Assembly (NCBI GenBank): GCA_017303575.1 | Contig: JAFLCL010000036.1 | Location: 1-49,665, forward strand | Direction of reading: 5' to 3' | DNA: 49,665 nt | Origin: Deltaproteobacteria bacterium | GTDB lineage: Bacteria > Myxococcota_A > Polyangia > Polyangiales > Sandaracinaceae | Shown: positions 8,152-17,282 of the stretch, piece by piece | Position numbering within the stretch: the stretch's first letter is position 1 | Layout of the letters: each line of letters opens with the position of its first letter | Program-made: the position numbers and the translations under genes | Notes under the pieces: model-generated | Databases searched by the model: none | What the model saw: the letters and a program-made list of their open reading frames with translations, nothing else | What the model was told of the DNA's origin: nothing

Positions 8152-9774
8152 ATGACCTCGTCGATGGCCACGCACTGGGACTTCGTCGTGATCGGCTCGG
8201 GCTTCGGCGGCTCGGTGTCCGCGCTGCGCCTGACCGAGAAGGGCTATCGCGTGCTCGTGATCGAGAAGGGCCGTCGCTTCGACAAGAAGGACTTCCCCAC
8301 GAGCAACTGGGACGTGCGTCGCTGGCTGTGGCAGCCCGAGGTGGGCCTGCGCGGCATCTTCCAGATGTCGTTCTTTTCCCACGTCACGATCCTCCACGGC
8401 GTGGGTGTCGGCGGCGGATCCCTCGTGTACGCGAACACGCTGCCGATGCCGAAGGACGACTTCTTCGAGAAGGGCAGCTGGGCGGGCCTGGCCGACTGGA
8501 AGAAGGAGCTCGCGCGCCACTACGCGACCGCGCGCACGATGCTCGGCGCGGCGCCGAATCCGTCGATCACGCGCGGCGACAAGGTGCTGAAGGAGATCGC
8601 CGACGAGATCGGTCGCGGCGAGGACTGGCAGCCCACCGAGGTCGCCGTGTTCTTCGGCAAGCCCGACGTCGAGGTGCCCGATCCCTACTTCGGCGGCGAA
8701 GGCCCCGCGCGCACGGGCTGCAACTTCTGCGGTGCGTGCATGACGGGCTGTCGCGTGGGCGCGAAGAACACGCTCGATCGCAACTACCTCTACCTCGCGG
8801 AGAAGCGCGGCGCGGTCGTCTTGCCCGAGACCGAGGTGAAGTACGTGCGCGCGAGGCGCGCGAGCGATGGATCACGCGACGGCCGCGGCGGCTACGAGAT
8901 CGAGGTCGCGAGCGATCGCGAGGGCGCGCCCTCGAGCGAGACGTTCACCGCGGATCAGGTCGTCTTCGCGGGCGGCGTGATGGGCACGATCCCGCTGCTC
9001 CTCCGCATGAAGGAAGACGACGCGTGCCTGCCTGCGCTGAGCGCTCGCCTCGGCGACATGGTGCGCACCAACAACGAGGCCCTCATCGGCATCGTCTCGC
9101 CCGACCCCGACGACGACTTCAGCAAGGGCGTGGCGATCACCTCGATCCTCCACACCGACGAGGTCAGCCACATCGAGCCGGTGCGTTACGGCGAGGGCTC
9201 GGGCTTCTTCCGCCTTCTGTCTCTGCCGCACGCGCCGGGCAACAACGTGCTCGTGCGCCTCGGCGGTACTGTGCGCGGCTTTCTTCGTCAGCCGCTCACG
9301 TGGCTCAAGGTCGCGACCGCGCGGGACTTCGCCAAGCAGTCGCAGATCCTCCTCTACATGCGCACGCTCGAGGGCTCGCTGCGGCTTCGTCTGGGACGCA
9401 GCGCGTACACCGGCTTTCGTCGTGGCCTCGTGACCGAGCTCGAGCCGGGCACGAGCGCGCCGACCGCGTTCATGAAGGAGGCCACCGACCTCGCCGAGCG
9501 CTTCGCGAAGAAGGTCGGTGGCGTGGCGATGACCATCCTCACCGAGACGCTGTCCGGCACGCCGACGACGGCGCACATCCTCGGCGGCGCGTGCATCGGC
9601 AAGGACGCGGGCGAGGGCGTGATCGACAGCCAGCACCGCGTCTTCGGCTACCAGGGCCTCTACGTGATCGACGGCAGCGCCGTGAGCGCGAACCCCGGCG
9701 TCAATCCGTCGCTCACGATCACAGCGATGGCCGAGCGCGCGATGAGCTTCATCGCCGACAAGAGCGGACGCTGA
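8152..9774 (+). CDS. GMC-type FAD oxidoreductase, cholesterol-oxidase-like
   Basis: A 540-residue flavoenzyme of the glucose-methanol-choline family, closest in layout to ChoD-type sterol oxidases. The N-terminal Rossmann motif is VVIGSGFGGSVSALRL, followed by GVGVGGGSLVYAN and a C-terminal GSAVSANPGVNPSLTITA block that binds FAD. A Cys cluster (CNFCGACMTGC) lies in the middle; similar clusters occur in ChoD-like relatives, and whether it binds an Fe-S centre is not known to me. Expected reaction: oxidation of a hydroxyl, possibly of a sterol. No twin-arginine or Sec signal is visible. The ATG at 8152 or the one 12 bp downstream may be used. It is convergent, stop against stop, with the next gene. 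Confidence 0.8.
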   Translation: MTSSMATHWDFVVIGSGFGGSVSALRLTEKGYRVLVIEKGRRFDKKDFPTSNWDVRRWLWQPEVGLRGIFQMSFFSHVTILHGVGVGGGSLVYANTLPMPKDDFFEKGSWAGLADWKKELARHYATARTMLGAAPNPSITRGDKVLKEIADEIGRGEDWQPTEVAVFFGKPDVEVPDPYFGGEGPARTGCNFCGACMTGCRVGAKNTLDRNYLYLAEKRGAVVLPETEVKYVRARRASDGSRDGRGGYEIEVASDREGAPSSETFTADQVVFAGGVMGTIPLLLRMKEDDACLPALSARLGDMVRTNNEALIGIVSPDPDDDFSKGVAITSILHTDEVSHIEPVRYGEGSGFFRLLSLPHAPGNNVLVRLGGTVRGFLRQPLTWLKVATARDFAKQSQILLYMRTLEGSLRLRLGRSAYTGFRRGLVTELEPGTSAPTAFMKEATDLAERFAKKVGGVAMTILTETLSGTPTTAHILGGACIGKDAGEGVIDSQHRVFGYQGLYVIDGSAVSANPGVNPSLTITAMAERAMSFIADKSGR

Positions 9775-11472
9775 TCAACGCGCGCGTGCGCCGCGCGACG
9801 CGGACACGATGCGGCCCGTGGTGGGATCGGTGACGAGCACGCGCACGACGAACGGCCCCGGTGCGCTCGGCGCGCGCAGCATCGCTGTCGCGCGGCCCGA
9901 CGCATCGATCGGCACGGTGGCCTCGGAGACGATCTCGGTGTTCACGATCAGGTCGCCGTCGTAGCCGCGCGGCCAGTCGAAGTTGAGGCCGCTCGCGAGC
10001 GCGCGGATCGCGCCCGAGGGCTCGCGCACGAGGACCTGACCGAGCGCCTCGAGCGTCGAGCCCGACGTGTTCTGGTTCGTGAAGTAGAGCGAGCCATCGA
10101 GGCCGAAGGTCACACCGCGGATGCCGGCGTACGACGTCGCGGGCACCGCCGCGCGCAGCTCCGCGATCCCGAGCTCGAAGCTCCCCGTGCCTCCCGCGGG
10201 TGCGACGCTCCACACGAGGCCCGCCTGGTTGTTCGAGGGGAACACGCCCACGTAGAGCCGCCCGTCGGGGCCGAACGTGAGCCCTTCGTTCCACGGCACG
10301 TCGCCGCAGCCGAGCGCGCCCAGCGGCGCGTCCGCGAACAGGCTCTGCGATCCATCCACGCCCACGCGGTACACGTTCGGCCAGTGCTCGGCGAGGTAGA
10401 GCGCACCTCCTGCGTCGAACGCGAGACCGGTGAGGAACGGACTCCCACACAGCGTCGTCGCGCTCGTGAGCGTGGTGAACGTGCTCGTGCTCGTGCTCGA
10501 GGTGAAGAGATCGATGCGGTTCACCGACAGAGCTCCCGCGACGTAGAGCGCGCCGTCGGGACCGATCGTCATGCGCGAGCAGCCGCTGGGCGCATCGCCG
10601 ACGCGCTCGAACGTGCGCGCGCCGGGCGCACCTGCCACGCGACCGACCTGACAGCTCCCGCTCACCACGTAGAGCTGTCCGCGTGCGTCGTTCGCGATGC
10701 CCGAGATCGATCCGAGGCCCGTCGCGTACGCCGTGCGCGCGCCGGTGCCGAGATCGATCTCCCAGATCGTGTCCTCGTTGTACGCGGTGGTGATCAGCGA
10801 GATCTCGCGGCGCAGCTCGAACGTCGCCGTCAGGCCGCAGAGGCCGGTGCCCGCGACGCTCGCGCTGGTCGTGACGGTCGCGTCGATCGTCGTGTCCGCG
10901 ATCGGCTCGAGCGCGACGCCGCTCACGGTGCCGCCGCTGCCGCTGCCCGCGCAGCCGATGCCCACGCACACGCCCACCGCGTTGCACACCACGTCGGCGC
11001 AGCCCGTGTCGGCCACGCAGCGCGAGACCTCGCACCGCGCGCCAGGCCCGCACGTCGGGGGGAACTCGCCGTCCCCGCAGGCCACGAATTCACCGCGCGG
11101 CGTGCACTCCTCGCCCGGCATCACGCACGTGCCCGAGGCTGGCCCGCAGAGGCGCGGGACCTCGCACGGCGTCGCGTCCGGCAGTCGACAGTCGGCCTCG
11201 CACACGCCCGACACGCACGCGCTCCCCGGCGGGCACAGCGCGCCGCACGCGCTCGGCGCGTCCAGGCCGATCAGGGGTGCGTCGATCGGAGGGACGCTCC
11301 CGTCGGGCAGAGGGCCCGCGTCGGTCGCGGACACGCACCGCGACTCCCGACAGATCAGGCCGTCGGTGCACTCGCGCGACGAGGTGCAGCTGCCCGTCGT
11401 CGGTCCCTCGCACGCGGAGGCGAGCGCGAGGACGAGCGCAGCGAGCGGCGCGAGGCGAACCATCGTGTGCAT
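9775..11472 (-). CDS. Lipoprotein with Cys-rich domain and NHL/SMP-30-like propeller
   Basis: From the ATG at 11472 the protein has about 565 residues. It begins with a signal peptide and lipobox (LVLALASAC). Residues about 25-160 are Cys-rich with repeated short CxxxxxC units (CTSSRECTDGLICRESRC and similar), a style frequent in myxobacterial surface proteins. The rest is a propeller built from repeats such as ISGIANDARGQLYVVSG, MTIGPDGALYVAG and LTFGPDGRLYVGV, typical of NHL/SMP-30 folds. It is probably on the outer surface, with no enzymatic residues apparent. An ATG 9 bp downstream (11463) is an alternative start. Confidence 0.7.
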   Translation of the reverse strand: MHTMVRLAPLAALVLALASACEGPTTGSCTSSRECTDGLICRESRCVSATDAGPLPDGSVPPIDAPLIGLDAPSACGALCPPGSACVSGVCEADCRLPDATPCEVPRLCGPASGTCVMPGEECTPRGEFVACGDGEFPPTCGPGARCEVSRCVADTGCADVVCNAVGVCVGIGCAGSGSGGTVSGVALEPIADTTIDATVTTSASVAGTGLCGLTATFELRREISLITTAYNEDTIWEIDLGTGARTAYATGLGSISGIANDARGQLYVVSGSCQVGRVAGAPGARTFERVGDAPSGCSRMTIGPDGALYVAGALSVNRIDLFTSSTSTSTFTTLTSATTLCGSPFLTGLAFDAGGALYLAEHWPNVYRVGVDGSQSLFADAPLGALGCGDVPWNEGLTFGPDGRLYVGVFPSNNQAGLVWSVAPAGGTGSFELGIAELRAAVPATSYAGIRGVTFGLDGSLYFTNQNTSGSTLEALGQVLVREPSGAIRALASGLNFDWPRGYDGDLIVNTEIVSEATVPIDASGRATAMLRAPSAPGPFVVRVLVTDPTTGRIVSASRGARAR

Positions 11473-11515
11473 GCGCTTCAGCGTACCCGAGATGCACGGG
11501 CGCCGAGCCGTCGGC

Positions 11516-12457
11516 TCAGGGCGTGACACCGCTGCGGCGTCGCGCCTCGGCGATGCGCGCGCGCACCTCGTCCATGCGATGGGCGCGCTGGAGGAGCGCT
11601 TCGTCGATCGCGATCGAACGAGCGTAGTCGGCGGAGTCGAAGAGCGTGCGAGCCGCTTCCCACATCGCCTCGCTCACGAGCGTGGGGTGACGCGTGAAGA
11701 ACGCACGCACCTCCGCCCGCGCGAGATCGACGCTCGCGTCCTCGCGACCATCGGCGTCCCAGTCGGTCTCCGCGACGATCACGCCGAGGTACGCGAGCGA
11801 CTCGTCGCGGAGCGTTCCTTCGTCCACGGCGTCGATCACGCGCGCGAACGACTCGAGCGCGGCGGCGTAGTGATCGCGGCGGTACTGCGTCCACGCGAGG
11901 CGGTAGAGGGCCGGCAGGCGCGTGGGGCTCGTGACCGGCAGGCGCGCGAGCGCCGCGTCGAAGCTCGCCTCTGCGCGCGCGAGATCGGGCAGATCGAAGT
12001 AGAGGCCACCCAGACGCGCCCACACCTCGCCGACCGCCGCAGGCGCCTGCACCCACGGGCTACAGGTCGTCACCGCCGAGGCATCGAGCGCCTCGAGCGC
12101 GGTCTCGGCGCTCGCGGGCGTCATCGAGGGGCACGCGACGCTCAGGTATGCCTGGATCGCCTCCATCACGCGTCCGCGATCGGACTCGAGGTCGCCGATC
12201 TGGACGAGCGCCTCGGCTGCCTCTGGCGTGCGCGGCCGACGCGCGATGGTCGCGCGCAGCGTGCGGATCGTGGCATCGGGCTCTCCTTCGGCGGCCTGGG
12301 TCTCGGCCGGGGGATCGACCTCGGTGACCGAGGCCGGCGACTCGATCGGCGCGACCTCCACCACGCGCGGCCGCGTGCGGAGCGGCCGCGGCCCACCGCA
12401 CGCCGAGCTCATCGCAGCGATCGAGAGCGCGATCGCGATCGTCGTCGACCTCGTCAT
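11516..12457 (-). CDS. TPR-like lipoprotein
   Basis: A 313-residue protein. The signal peptide ends in a lipobox (AAMSSAC) and is followed by a Pro/Glu-rich linker. Residues about 60-300 are alpha-helical with tetratricopeptide-like pairs (AEALVQIGDLESDRGRVMEAIQAYL, ARLGGLYFDLPDLARAEASF, LYRLAWTQYRRDHYAAALESF). Such TPR lipoproteins usually scaffold envelope complexes. It lies 43 bp upstream of the propeller lipoprotein gene on the same strand, so the two may be one operon and act together; that is inference. Confidence 0.7.
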   Translation of the reverse strand: MTRSTTIAIALSIAAMSSACGGPRPLRTRPRVVEVAPIESPASVTEVDPPAETQAAEGEPDATIRTLRATIARRPRTPEAAEALVQIGDLESDRGRVMEAIQAYLSVACPSMTPASAETALEALDASAVTTCSPWVQAPAAVGEVWARLGGLYFDLPDLARAEASFDAALARLPVTSPTRLPALYRLAWTQYRRDHYAAALESFARVIDAVDEGTLRDESLAYLGVIVAETDWDADGREDASVDLARAEVRAFFTRHPTLVSEAMWEAARTLFDSADYARSIAIDEALLQRAHRMDEVRARIAEARRRSGVTP

Positions 12458-12526
12458 GGCGTCGCGACGCTTACGAAGTCCGTCGGCCGCGCGCCAGGCC
12501 GAAGGCCTTCTCTGGGATCGCCGTTG

Positions 12527-12548
12527 CCCCGGCCTTCAGGCCGTGGGG
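12527..12548 (-). terminator. GC hairpin after the acyltransferase gene
   Basis: ccccggcc and ggccgtgggg can pair around a ttca loop, about 30 bp beyond the stop at 12577. No T-run follows, so it may be a pause or a protective hairpin rather than a true intrinsic terminator. Confidence 0.3.
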
Positions 12549-12576
12549 CCTCGCACGCCGAGCTCACCGCTCCAGC

Positions 12577-13818
12577 TCACTGACTCGTGAGCATCAGGTA
12601 CGCGAAGCTGCCGATCGCGCTCCACTGCACCACGCGGAAGCGCCACGTGCCCTTCTTCCACTCGTGCCAGGTCCACGCGAGGAGGACCATCGCCGCGAGC
12701 AGCGCCGTCGCCACCACGCTCGCCTGCGCGATCGTCAGCGAGCGACCGGTCGCGTGCTCGAAGCCGTGCGACAGCACCGAGCCGTGGAGGAACACGAGGT
12801 GCGCCACGTAGATGAGCAGCGACTCGGCGCCCACGATGCGAACGACCGTCAAGAGCTCGCCCATCTTCGTCGTCTGCTTCTGGCCTCGCGCATCCACGGC
12901 GCGCTCGTCGAGCCACCCGCGACGATCGGCGGCCTTCTCCACGAAGCACCACGCGGTGAGCACCGCCAGCACGTTCGCGAGACGGAAGAAGAAGTAGTAC
13001 GGGTCGGTCTTCCAGAAGTCGTGCTGGCCGTAGGGCTGGAGGCCGGTGCGGTTGAGCGCGATCGGGAGCACGAAGCAGGTCACCGTCAGCGCGAGCAGCG
13101 GCCAGGCGAGGTCGTGCGAAGGACGCTTGGCCGTCCGAGCGGCGTACGCCACGAGGATGCCGGCGTACGTGAAGCCGGCCCACGGGAAGAGCGGGAAGAG
13201 CGAGCCCGTGTCGGCATTGAGGTACGACGCGATCGGCGTCGGCAGGAAGGACAAGTCGGTCGCCCACAGCAGCGGCGCGCCGAGCACGACGCCCGCGAAC
13301 ATCACGCCCACCACCGCGACGAAGACCTTCTCGCGACGCACCGCCAGCGCGAGCAGCTGGAGGATCGCGAGGCTCACGCCGATGTGCTGGAGCACGTCCA
13401 CCTGCAGCCAGTGGCGCAGCGTCCCAGCATCGATCTCCATCAAGCGCGCGAGCGCGAGCGCGGGCATGTGCAGCGCGTAGCCGATGACGAGCAGCCAGCC
13501 GTAGCGACGGAAGCGCTTGGCCAGGCCGTCACCCCAGGTCGTGTTCGCCTTCCAGCCGCGGAACGTCGTGTACCCGAAGGCCAGGCCCGACGCGAAGAGG
13601 AACATCGGCGCTGTGTAGCCGTGCACGAAGTTGTGATGACGCAGCCAGCGCTGCCCCTCGTAGCTCGGGTCGAGCAGCGAGGTGAAGACGTGACCCTGGA
13701 CCATCAGGAGGACCGCGACGAAGCGCAGCAGGTCGAGGGCGACCCAGCGCCCTCCCGCTTCCTTCTTCACGGCCTCTGGCCGCGGCTCCGAAGAGCTTGC
13801 CGTGGTCACGACGTCCAT
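12577..13818 (-). CDS. Multi-pass membrane acyltransferase-like protein (HGSNAT/DUF1624 type)
   Basis: From the ATG at 13818 the protein has 413 residues and about ten hydrophobic segments. The first membrane segment carries WVALDLLRFVAVLLMVQGHVFTSLL. The pattern R(F/A)xA..LMxxGH with a conserved His is typical of the DUF1624/heparan-alpha-glucosaminide acetyltransferase and acyltransferase-3 relatives, which transfer acyl groups across the membrane. Further motifs are NFVHGYTAPMFLFASGLAF and the paired LLIYVAHLVFLHG. Substrate unknown, perhaps a surface glycan. The frame is open 18 codons further upstream, but the ATG at 13818 places a short polar N-terminus before the first segment. Confidence 0.75.
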   Translation of the reverse strand: MDVVTTASSSEPRPEAVKKEAGGRWVALDLLRFVAVLLMVQGHVFTSLLDPSYEGQRWLRHHNFVHGYTAPMFLFASGLAFGYTTFRGWKANTTWGDGLAKRFRRYGWLLVIGYALHMPALALARLMEIDAGTLRHWLQVDVLQHIGVSLAILQLLALAVRREKVFVAVVGVMFAGVVLGAPLLWATDLSFLPTPIASYLNADTGSLFPLFPWAGFTYAGILVAYAARTAKRPSHDLAWPLLALTVTCFVLPIALNRTGLQPYGQHDFWKTDPYYFFFRLANVLAVLTAWCFVEKAADRRGWLDERAVDARGQKQTTKMGELLTVVRIVGAESLLIYVAHLVFLHGSVLSHGFEHATGRSLTIAQASVVATALLAAMVLLAWTWHEWKKGTWRFRVVQWSAIGSFAYLMLTSQ

Positions 13819-13912
13819 CGAAATCGCGCCGGGTGTCCCACGCGAACGATCGAGGCGCAAACCTCGGGGCACGAAGGTGCCACGTCATCGCCACATGACG
13901 CACCGCGCAAAC

Positions 13913-13948
13913 GAAGAAGGCCGCCGACTCTCGTCGACGGCCTCCTTC
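13913..13948 (-). terminator. Intrinsic-type terminator of the triple-DsbA gene
   Basis: A near-perfect 16-bp stem, with two wobble or mismatch positions, lies about 40 bp past the stop at 13989. On the minus strand it is followed by a short T-rich tract (cgtttgcg). The position and strand suit the DsbA gene. Confidence 0.6.
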
Positions 13949-13988
13949 GATCGCGCTGAAGGCTCAGCGTGACCCGTTCACGTCTCGA

Positions 13989-16172
13989 TCAATGCGCCGG
14001 GGCGGGCGCTGCCGGACGCGCGCCGCGCGCCGGGGGGCCTTCCGCGAGCGCTCGGTCGATCGCCGCGGTGAACGCGTCGATCGGCTGCGCGCCCTGGAGG
14101 AGGCGGCCGTTGATGAAGAACGACGGCGTGCCGATCTGCGCGCCTGCCGCGCGGACAGCGTCCATGTCCGCCTGCACGGCGGCCTGGTGCTCGTTGTTGT
14201 CGAGGGCCGCACGGAACTGCTCCATGTTCACGCCCTGGATGGTGCCGGCGAGGCGCTCGAGCGTCTCGCGCGTCAGCTCGCGCTGATTCTCGAACAGCGC
14301 CGCGTGGTACTGCCAGAAGGCGGCCGCGCCGCGCTGCTGGAAGATCTCGCGCGCGGCCTGGGCCGCGGGCATCGCGTTCGGGTGGAAGGGCAGCGGGTAG
14401 TCACGCCACACGAGGCGCACGCGACCCTCGTAGCGCTCCATGACCTGCTCGATCGTGGGGTTCACGCGCGAGCAGAAGGGGCACTGGAAGTCCGAGAAGA
14501 TCTGGATCGTGACCGGCGCGTTGGCCGGGCCCTGCGTCGGCGCGTTCGGCGACACCGGGATCTGGTAGACGCGGTTCGGATCCTCGGCGGGCTGTGCCGC
14601 CGCCGGAGCCGCTGCGCCCGCGGGGGCCGGGAGCATCACGGGCTGCGTCGCGCCGTCCGCGATCGTCGCCTCGTACACACGCGCGCGCGGCGTGCCGCTC
14701 GACACGCGCTCACGCGCCTGACCGAGCACCTCGTCGACGAGCGTGCGGAACGCCTCGAGCGGCTGCGCGCCGCGGAGGTTGCGACCGTTGATGAAGAACG
14801 AGGGCGTGCCCGACGCGCCGAGCTGACGCGCGAGCGCCTGGTCCGCCTCGATCGCCGCCTGGTGCGTGTGGTTGTCGAGGGCCGCGCGGAAGCGCGTCAT
14901 GTCGATGCCCTGGATCTGACCGGCGTAACGCTCGAGATCCTCACGCGCGAGCGCCTGCTGATTCTCGAAGAGGATGTCGTGGTACTGCCAGAACGCCGCC
15001 GCGCCGCGCTGCGCGAACACTTCGTTCGCCGCCTCGGCGGCGGGCATCGCGTTCGAGTGGAAGGGGAGCGGGTTGTTCTTCCACACGAGGCGGAGGTCGT
15101 TGCCGTAGCTTTCACGCAGCGACGCGAGCGTGGGCTCGACGCGCGTGCAGAAGGGGCACTGGTAGTCCGAGAAGATGACGACGGTCACGAGCGCGTCCGC
15201 CGGGCCCTGCTGGGGCGAGTCGCCCACGGGCACGCGGTAGACGGCGCGCGGATCCGGCTGCGGACGCGCCGGGGGAGCAGCCTTCTGTGCAGCGCCCGCG
15301 CCTTCGCCCGGGGGCGGAGCGGCCGAGGTGCGGCCGTTGCGGACGATCGCCTGGAACAGCTGCGCGCGCGGCGTGCCGTTGCGGAGCATCTCGTTCGCGT
15401 GCGCGATCTCTTCGTTGATGACGCGCTGGAACTCTTCGAAGGGCTGCGCGCCCATGAGCTCGCGGCCGTTGATGTAGAACGCCGGCGTGCCGTTGGCGCC
15501 GATGCGGTTGCCCGCCTCGGAGTCCGCACGGATGGCGGCCTGGTGCGTGTGGCCGTCCATGGCCGCGCGGTAGCGCGTCATGTCGAGGCCGACCTGGCCT
15601 GCGAGACGGTCGAGCGTCTCACGCGTCAGGTTCTGCTGGTTCTCGAACAGCGCGTCGTGCATCTGCCAGAACTTCTGGTCGCCGCCCTGGGCGTACGCCT
15701 CGCGCGCGGCCTCGGCGGCCGGCGTCGCGTTCTGGTGGAACGGCAGGGGCTGGTCGCGCCAGATGATGCGGACCTGATCGCGGAACTGCTCCGTGATGCG
15801 GGTCAGCGTCGGCTCGACGCGCGAGCAGAACGGGCACTGGTAGTCCGACCACATCACGATCGTGACGAGGGCGTTGTCCGGGCCGCGCTGCGGCATGTTG
15901 TCCGCGATCTCGATGCGGTAGCGGGTCTGGTCCGAGCCATCGCCCGAGGGCGCCGCGCCTGCGCCGCCTTCACCACGACCGCGGCCGCCGTCGCGATCCG
16001 CCATCGCGATCTCTTCGCCTGCGGCGTCGTTGTTCCTGCCGATGACGTTGCCGACCAGCGCGCCCATCGCGAACGCGACGAGGATCGCGACGATCGCAGA
16101 CGGCATGCTCATCACCGAGCCGGTGCTCGCCGGAGCGAGCTGCACTTCTTCTCTCTTCTTCTTCTCTGCCAT
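13989..16172 (-). CDS. Membrane-anchored protein with three tandem DsbA-like thioredoxin domains
   Basis: A 727-residue protein. A short cytoplasmic N-terminus (MAEKKKREEV) is followed by one membrane segment at about 24-45, so the rest should be periplasmic. Three DsbA/thioredoxin_4-type domains follow, at roughly 84-275, 310-505 and 535-727. Each has a complete active site: SDYQCPFC (Cys113/116), SDYQCPFC (Cys339/342) and SDFQCPFC (Cys564/567). Each also has a GTPxFxING cis-Pro loop and a conserved LPFH.NA.PAAEAA helix start. Linkers are Ala/Pro-rich. The domains are clearly mutual paralogues. Expected role: oxidation or exchange of disulfides in exported proteins, of which this region encodes several Cys-rich ones. 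Family members usually have one such domain. Confidence 0.85.
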   Translation of the reverse strand: MAEKKKREEVQLAPASTGSVMSMPSAIVAILVAFAMGALVGNVIGRNNDAAGEEIAMADRDGGRGRGEGGAGAAPSGDGSDQTRYRIEIADNMPQRGPDNALVTIVMWSDYQCPFCSRVEPTLTRITEQFRDQVRIIWRDQPLPFHQNATPAAEAAREAYAQGGDQKFWQMHDALFENQQNLTRETLDRLAGQVGLDMTRYRAAMDGHTHQAAIRADSEAGNRIGANGTPAFYINGRELMGAQPFEEFQRVINEEIAHANEMLRNGTPRAQLFQAIVRNGRTSAAPPPGEGAGAAQKAAPPARPQPDPRAVYRVPVGDSPQQGPADALVTVVIFSDYQCPFCTRVEPTLASLRESYGNDLRLVWKNNPLPFHSNAMPAAEAANEVFAQRGAAAFWQYHDILFENQQALAREDLERYAGQIQGIDMTRFRAALDNHTHQAAIEADQALARQLGASGTPSFFINGRNLRGAQPLEAFRTLVDEVLGQARERVSSGTPRARVYEATIADGATQPVMLPAPAGAAAPAAAQPAEDPNRVYQIPVSPNAPTQGPANAPVTIQIFSDFQCPFCSRVNPTIEQVMERYEGRVRLVWRDYPLPFHPNAMPAAQAAREIFQQRGAAAFWQYHAALFENQRELTRETLERLAGTIQGVNMEQFRAALDNNEHQAAVQADMDAVRAAGAQIGTPSFFINGRLLQGAQPIDAFTAAIDRALAEGPPARGARPAAPAPAH

Positions 16173-16339
16173 GACGAATGACCTCGATGCGACTCCCAGT
16201 GGATTGGAGTCGCGGGACGACGTGGGAAGCCCAGTGCGACGCGCCCACCTCGGGCGCGTGCGAGCGCGACATCGCAGCGTCGCGTGCCTCTCGGTGAACG
16301 AGAGCGTCGCGACGCATCGTGCGTGTCCCGCGTGCGGGC

Positions 16340-16825
16340 TCAGCCTCGGGGCGGACGCTCGAGCCGCGCGACGTGCGGGTCGCTCGGATCGGTGCGCTCG
16401 ACGAGCGCGGGGACGACGGTCGTCTGCTCGAACGCGACGAGCACCGCGGAGCTGACGAGCGAGTGCACGTGCGCCATCACGGGCGTGGGACGCGGCAGGC
16501 TGCGCGGCGTGGGCCTGTCTTCGGGCGCGAGCGGGCTACAGCGCGGATCGGCGCCGTGGGTGCAGTAGAGGATCGCGAGCGGACGCTCGGCCCCACGCGG
16601 CGCGATGCCTCGGACCGTGTGCGGATCGGGCGTCTCGAGCTCACTCGGATCGATGGCGCGATCCATCAGCAGCTCGGGATCGAGCGACTCGGTCGCCTCG
16701 ACGTATCCCCAGCCGCCGTAAGGGTTCTCGTCGGACACGCCGCACACGCAAGACGCTTCCTGCGCCGAAGCGCTCGTCGGCACGACGAGCACGGCGAGGA
16801 ACAGCGCTGGGAGCAGGCGAAGCAC
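16340..16825 (-). CDS. Small secreted protein of unknown function
   Basis: About 161 residues from a GTG at 16825, which yields a signal-like segment (LRLLPALFLAVLVVPTSASAQ). There is no in-frame ATG; a further GTG at 16906 would add 27 unlikely residues. The mature protein starts with a Cys pair (EASCVCGV) and has another (YCTHGADPRC). The end is hydrophobic and then basic. Family not recognised. It is oriented with the triple-DsbA gene 167 bp downstream, which would suit a secreted substrate with disulfides; this is inference. Confidence 0.5.
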   Translation of the reverse strand: MLRLLPALFLAVLVVPTSASAQEASCVCGVSDENPYGGWGYVEATESLDPELLMDRAIDPSELETPDPHTVRGIAPRGAERPLAILYCTHGADPRCSPLAPEDRPTPRSLPRPTPVMAHVHSLVSSAVLVAFEQTTVVPALVERTDPSDPHVARLERPPRG

Positions 16826-16909
16826 GCGGAGGCCGGGAGCATACAGCCCGAGCCCGCCATGACAAGGCCGCCCTCGGAAGTCGCTTCCCCCGGCCGCGAG
16901 GCGCACACG

Positions 16910-16939
16910 AAAACACCCCCGCGATGGCTCGCGAGGGTG
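16910..16939 (-). terminator. Intrinsic terminator of the SDxDPSD peptide gene
   Basis: An 11-bp stem with one mismatch, caccctcgcga against tcgcgggggtg on the minus strand, has a 4-base loop and is followed directly by tttt. It lies about 40 bp past the stop of the peptide gene and is the clearest rho-independent terminator in the window. Confidence 0.75.
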
Positions 16940-16979
16940 CTTCGATCTCGAGGGGCCGAGGTCCCTCGACCCAGCCGAC

Positions 16980-17282
16980 TCAGCAGTGGCAGCCCCAGCC
17001 CGCGGGGTCGCTCGGGTCCGCGTCCGAGCACGAACGACGGCCGCAGCCGCCGGGATCGCTCGGGTCGCTGTCCGAGATGCCGCGGCAGCGCGCGTAGTTC
17101 GGGCGATCGCTCGGATCGCGGTCCGAGCACATCTCCTCCGCCTGCTCCTGCGCGCTGACCGTCGCCGCGCCCATCACGGTGACGGCAGCGCCGACCGCGC
17201 CGATCATGCCCATCGTCGAACGACGGCCCACCTTGGTCTCGGTCACGATCTCTTCCATCGACAGCGTCTTCTTCTCGCTCAT
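16980..17282 (-). CDS. Small exported Cys/Asp-rich peptide with SDxDPSD repeats
   Basis: 100 residues. Residues 1-20 are polar (SEKKTLSMEEIVTE), then come twin arginines and a hydrophobic stretch (VGRRSTMGMIGAVGAAVTV) ending in TVSAQ. This resembles a Tat signal, or a leader plus hydrophobic linker. The last 50 residues hold three SDxDPSD motifs (SDRDPSD, SDSDPSD, SDADPSD) interleaved with seven Cys, closing with GWGCHC. The repeats are visible at DNA level. It has its own terminator and faces a cupin oxygenase gene across a shared promoter region. No family recognised. It could be a metal-binding exported peptide or a modified-peptide precursor; neither is shown. Confidence 0.65.
   Translation of the reverse strand: MSEKKTLSMEEIVTETKVGRRSTMGMIGAVGAAVTVMGAATVSAQEQAEEMCSDRDPSDRPNYARCRGISDSDPSDPGGCGRRSCSDADPSDPAGWGCHC

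Noticed and set aside
13992..16181. A 729-residue plus-strand reading frame
   Set aside because: It mirrors the triple-DsbA gene in the opposite strand; composition is Arg/Val/Leu-rich noise, while the minus strand has three clear thioredoxin domains.
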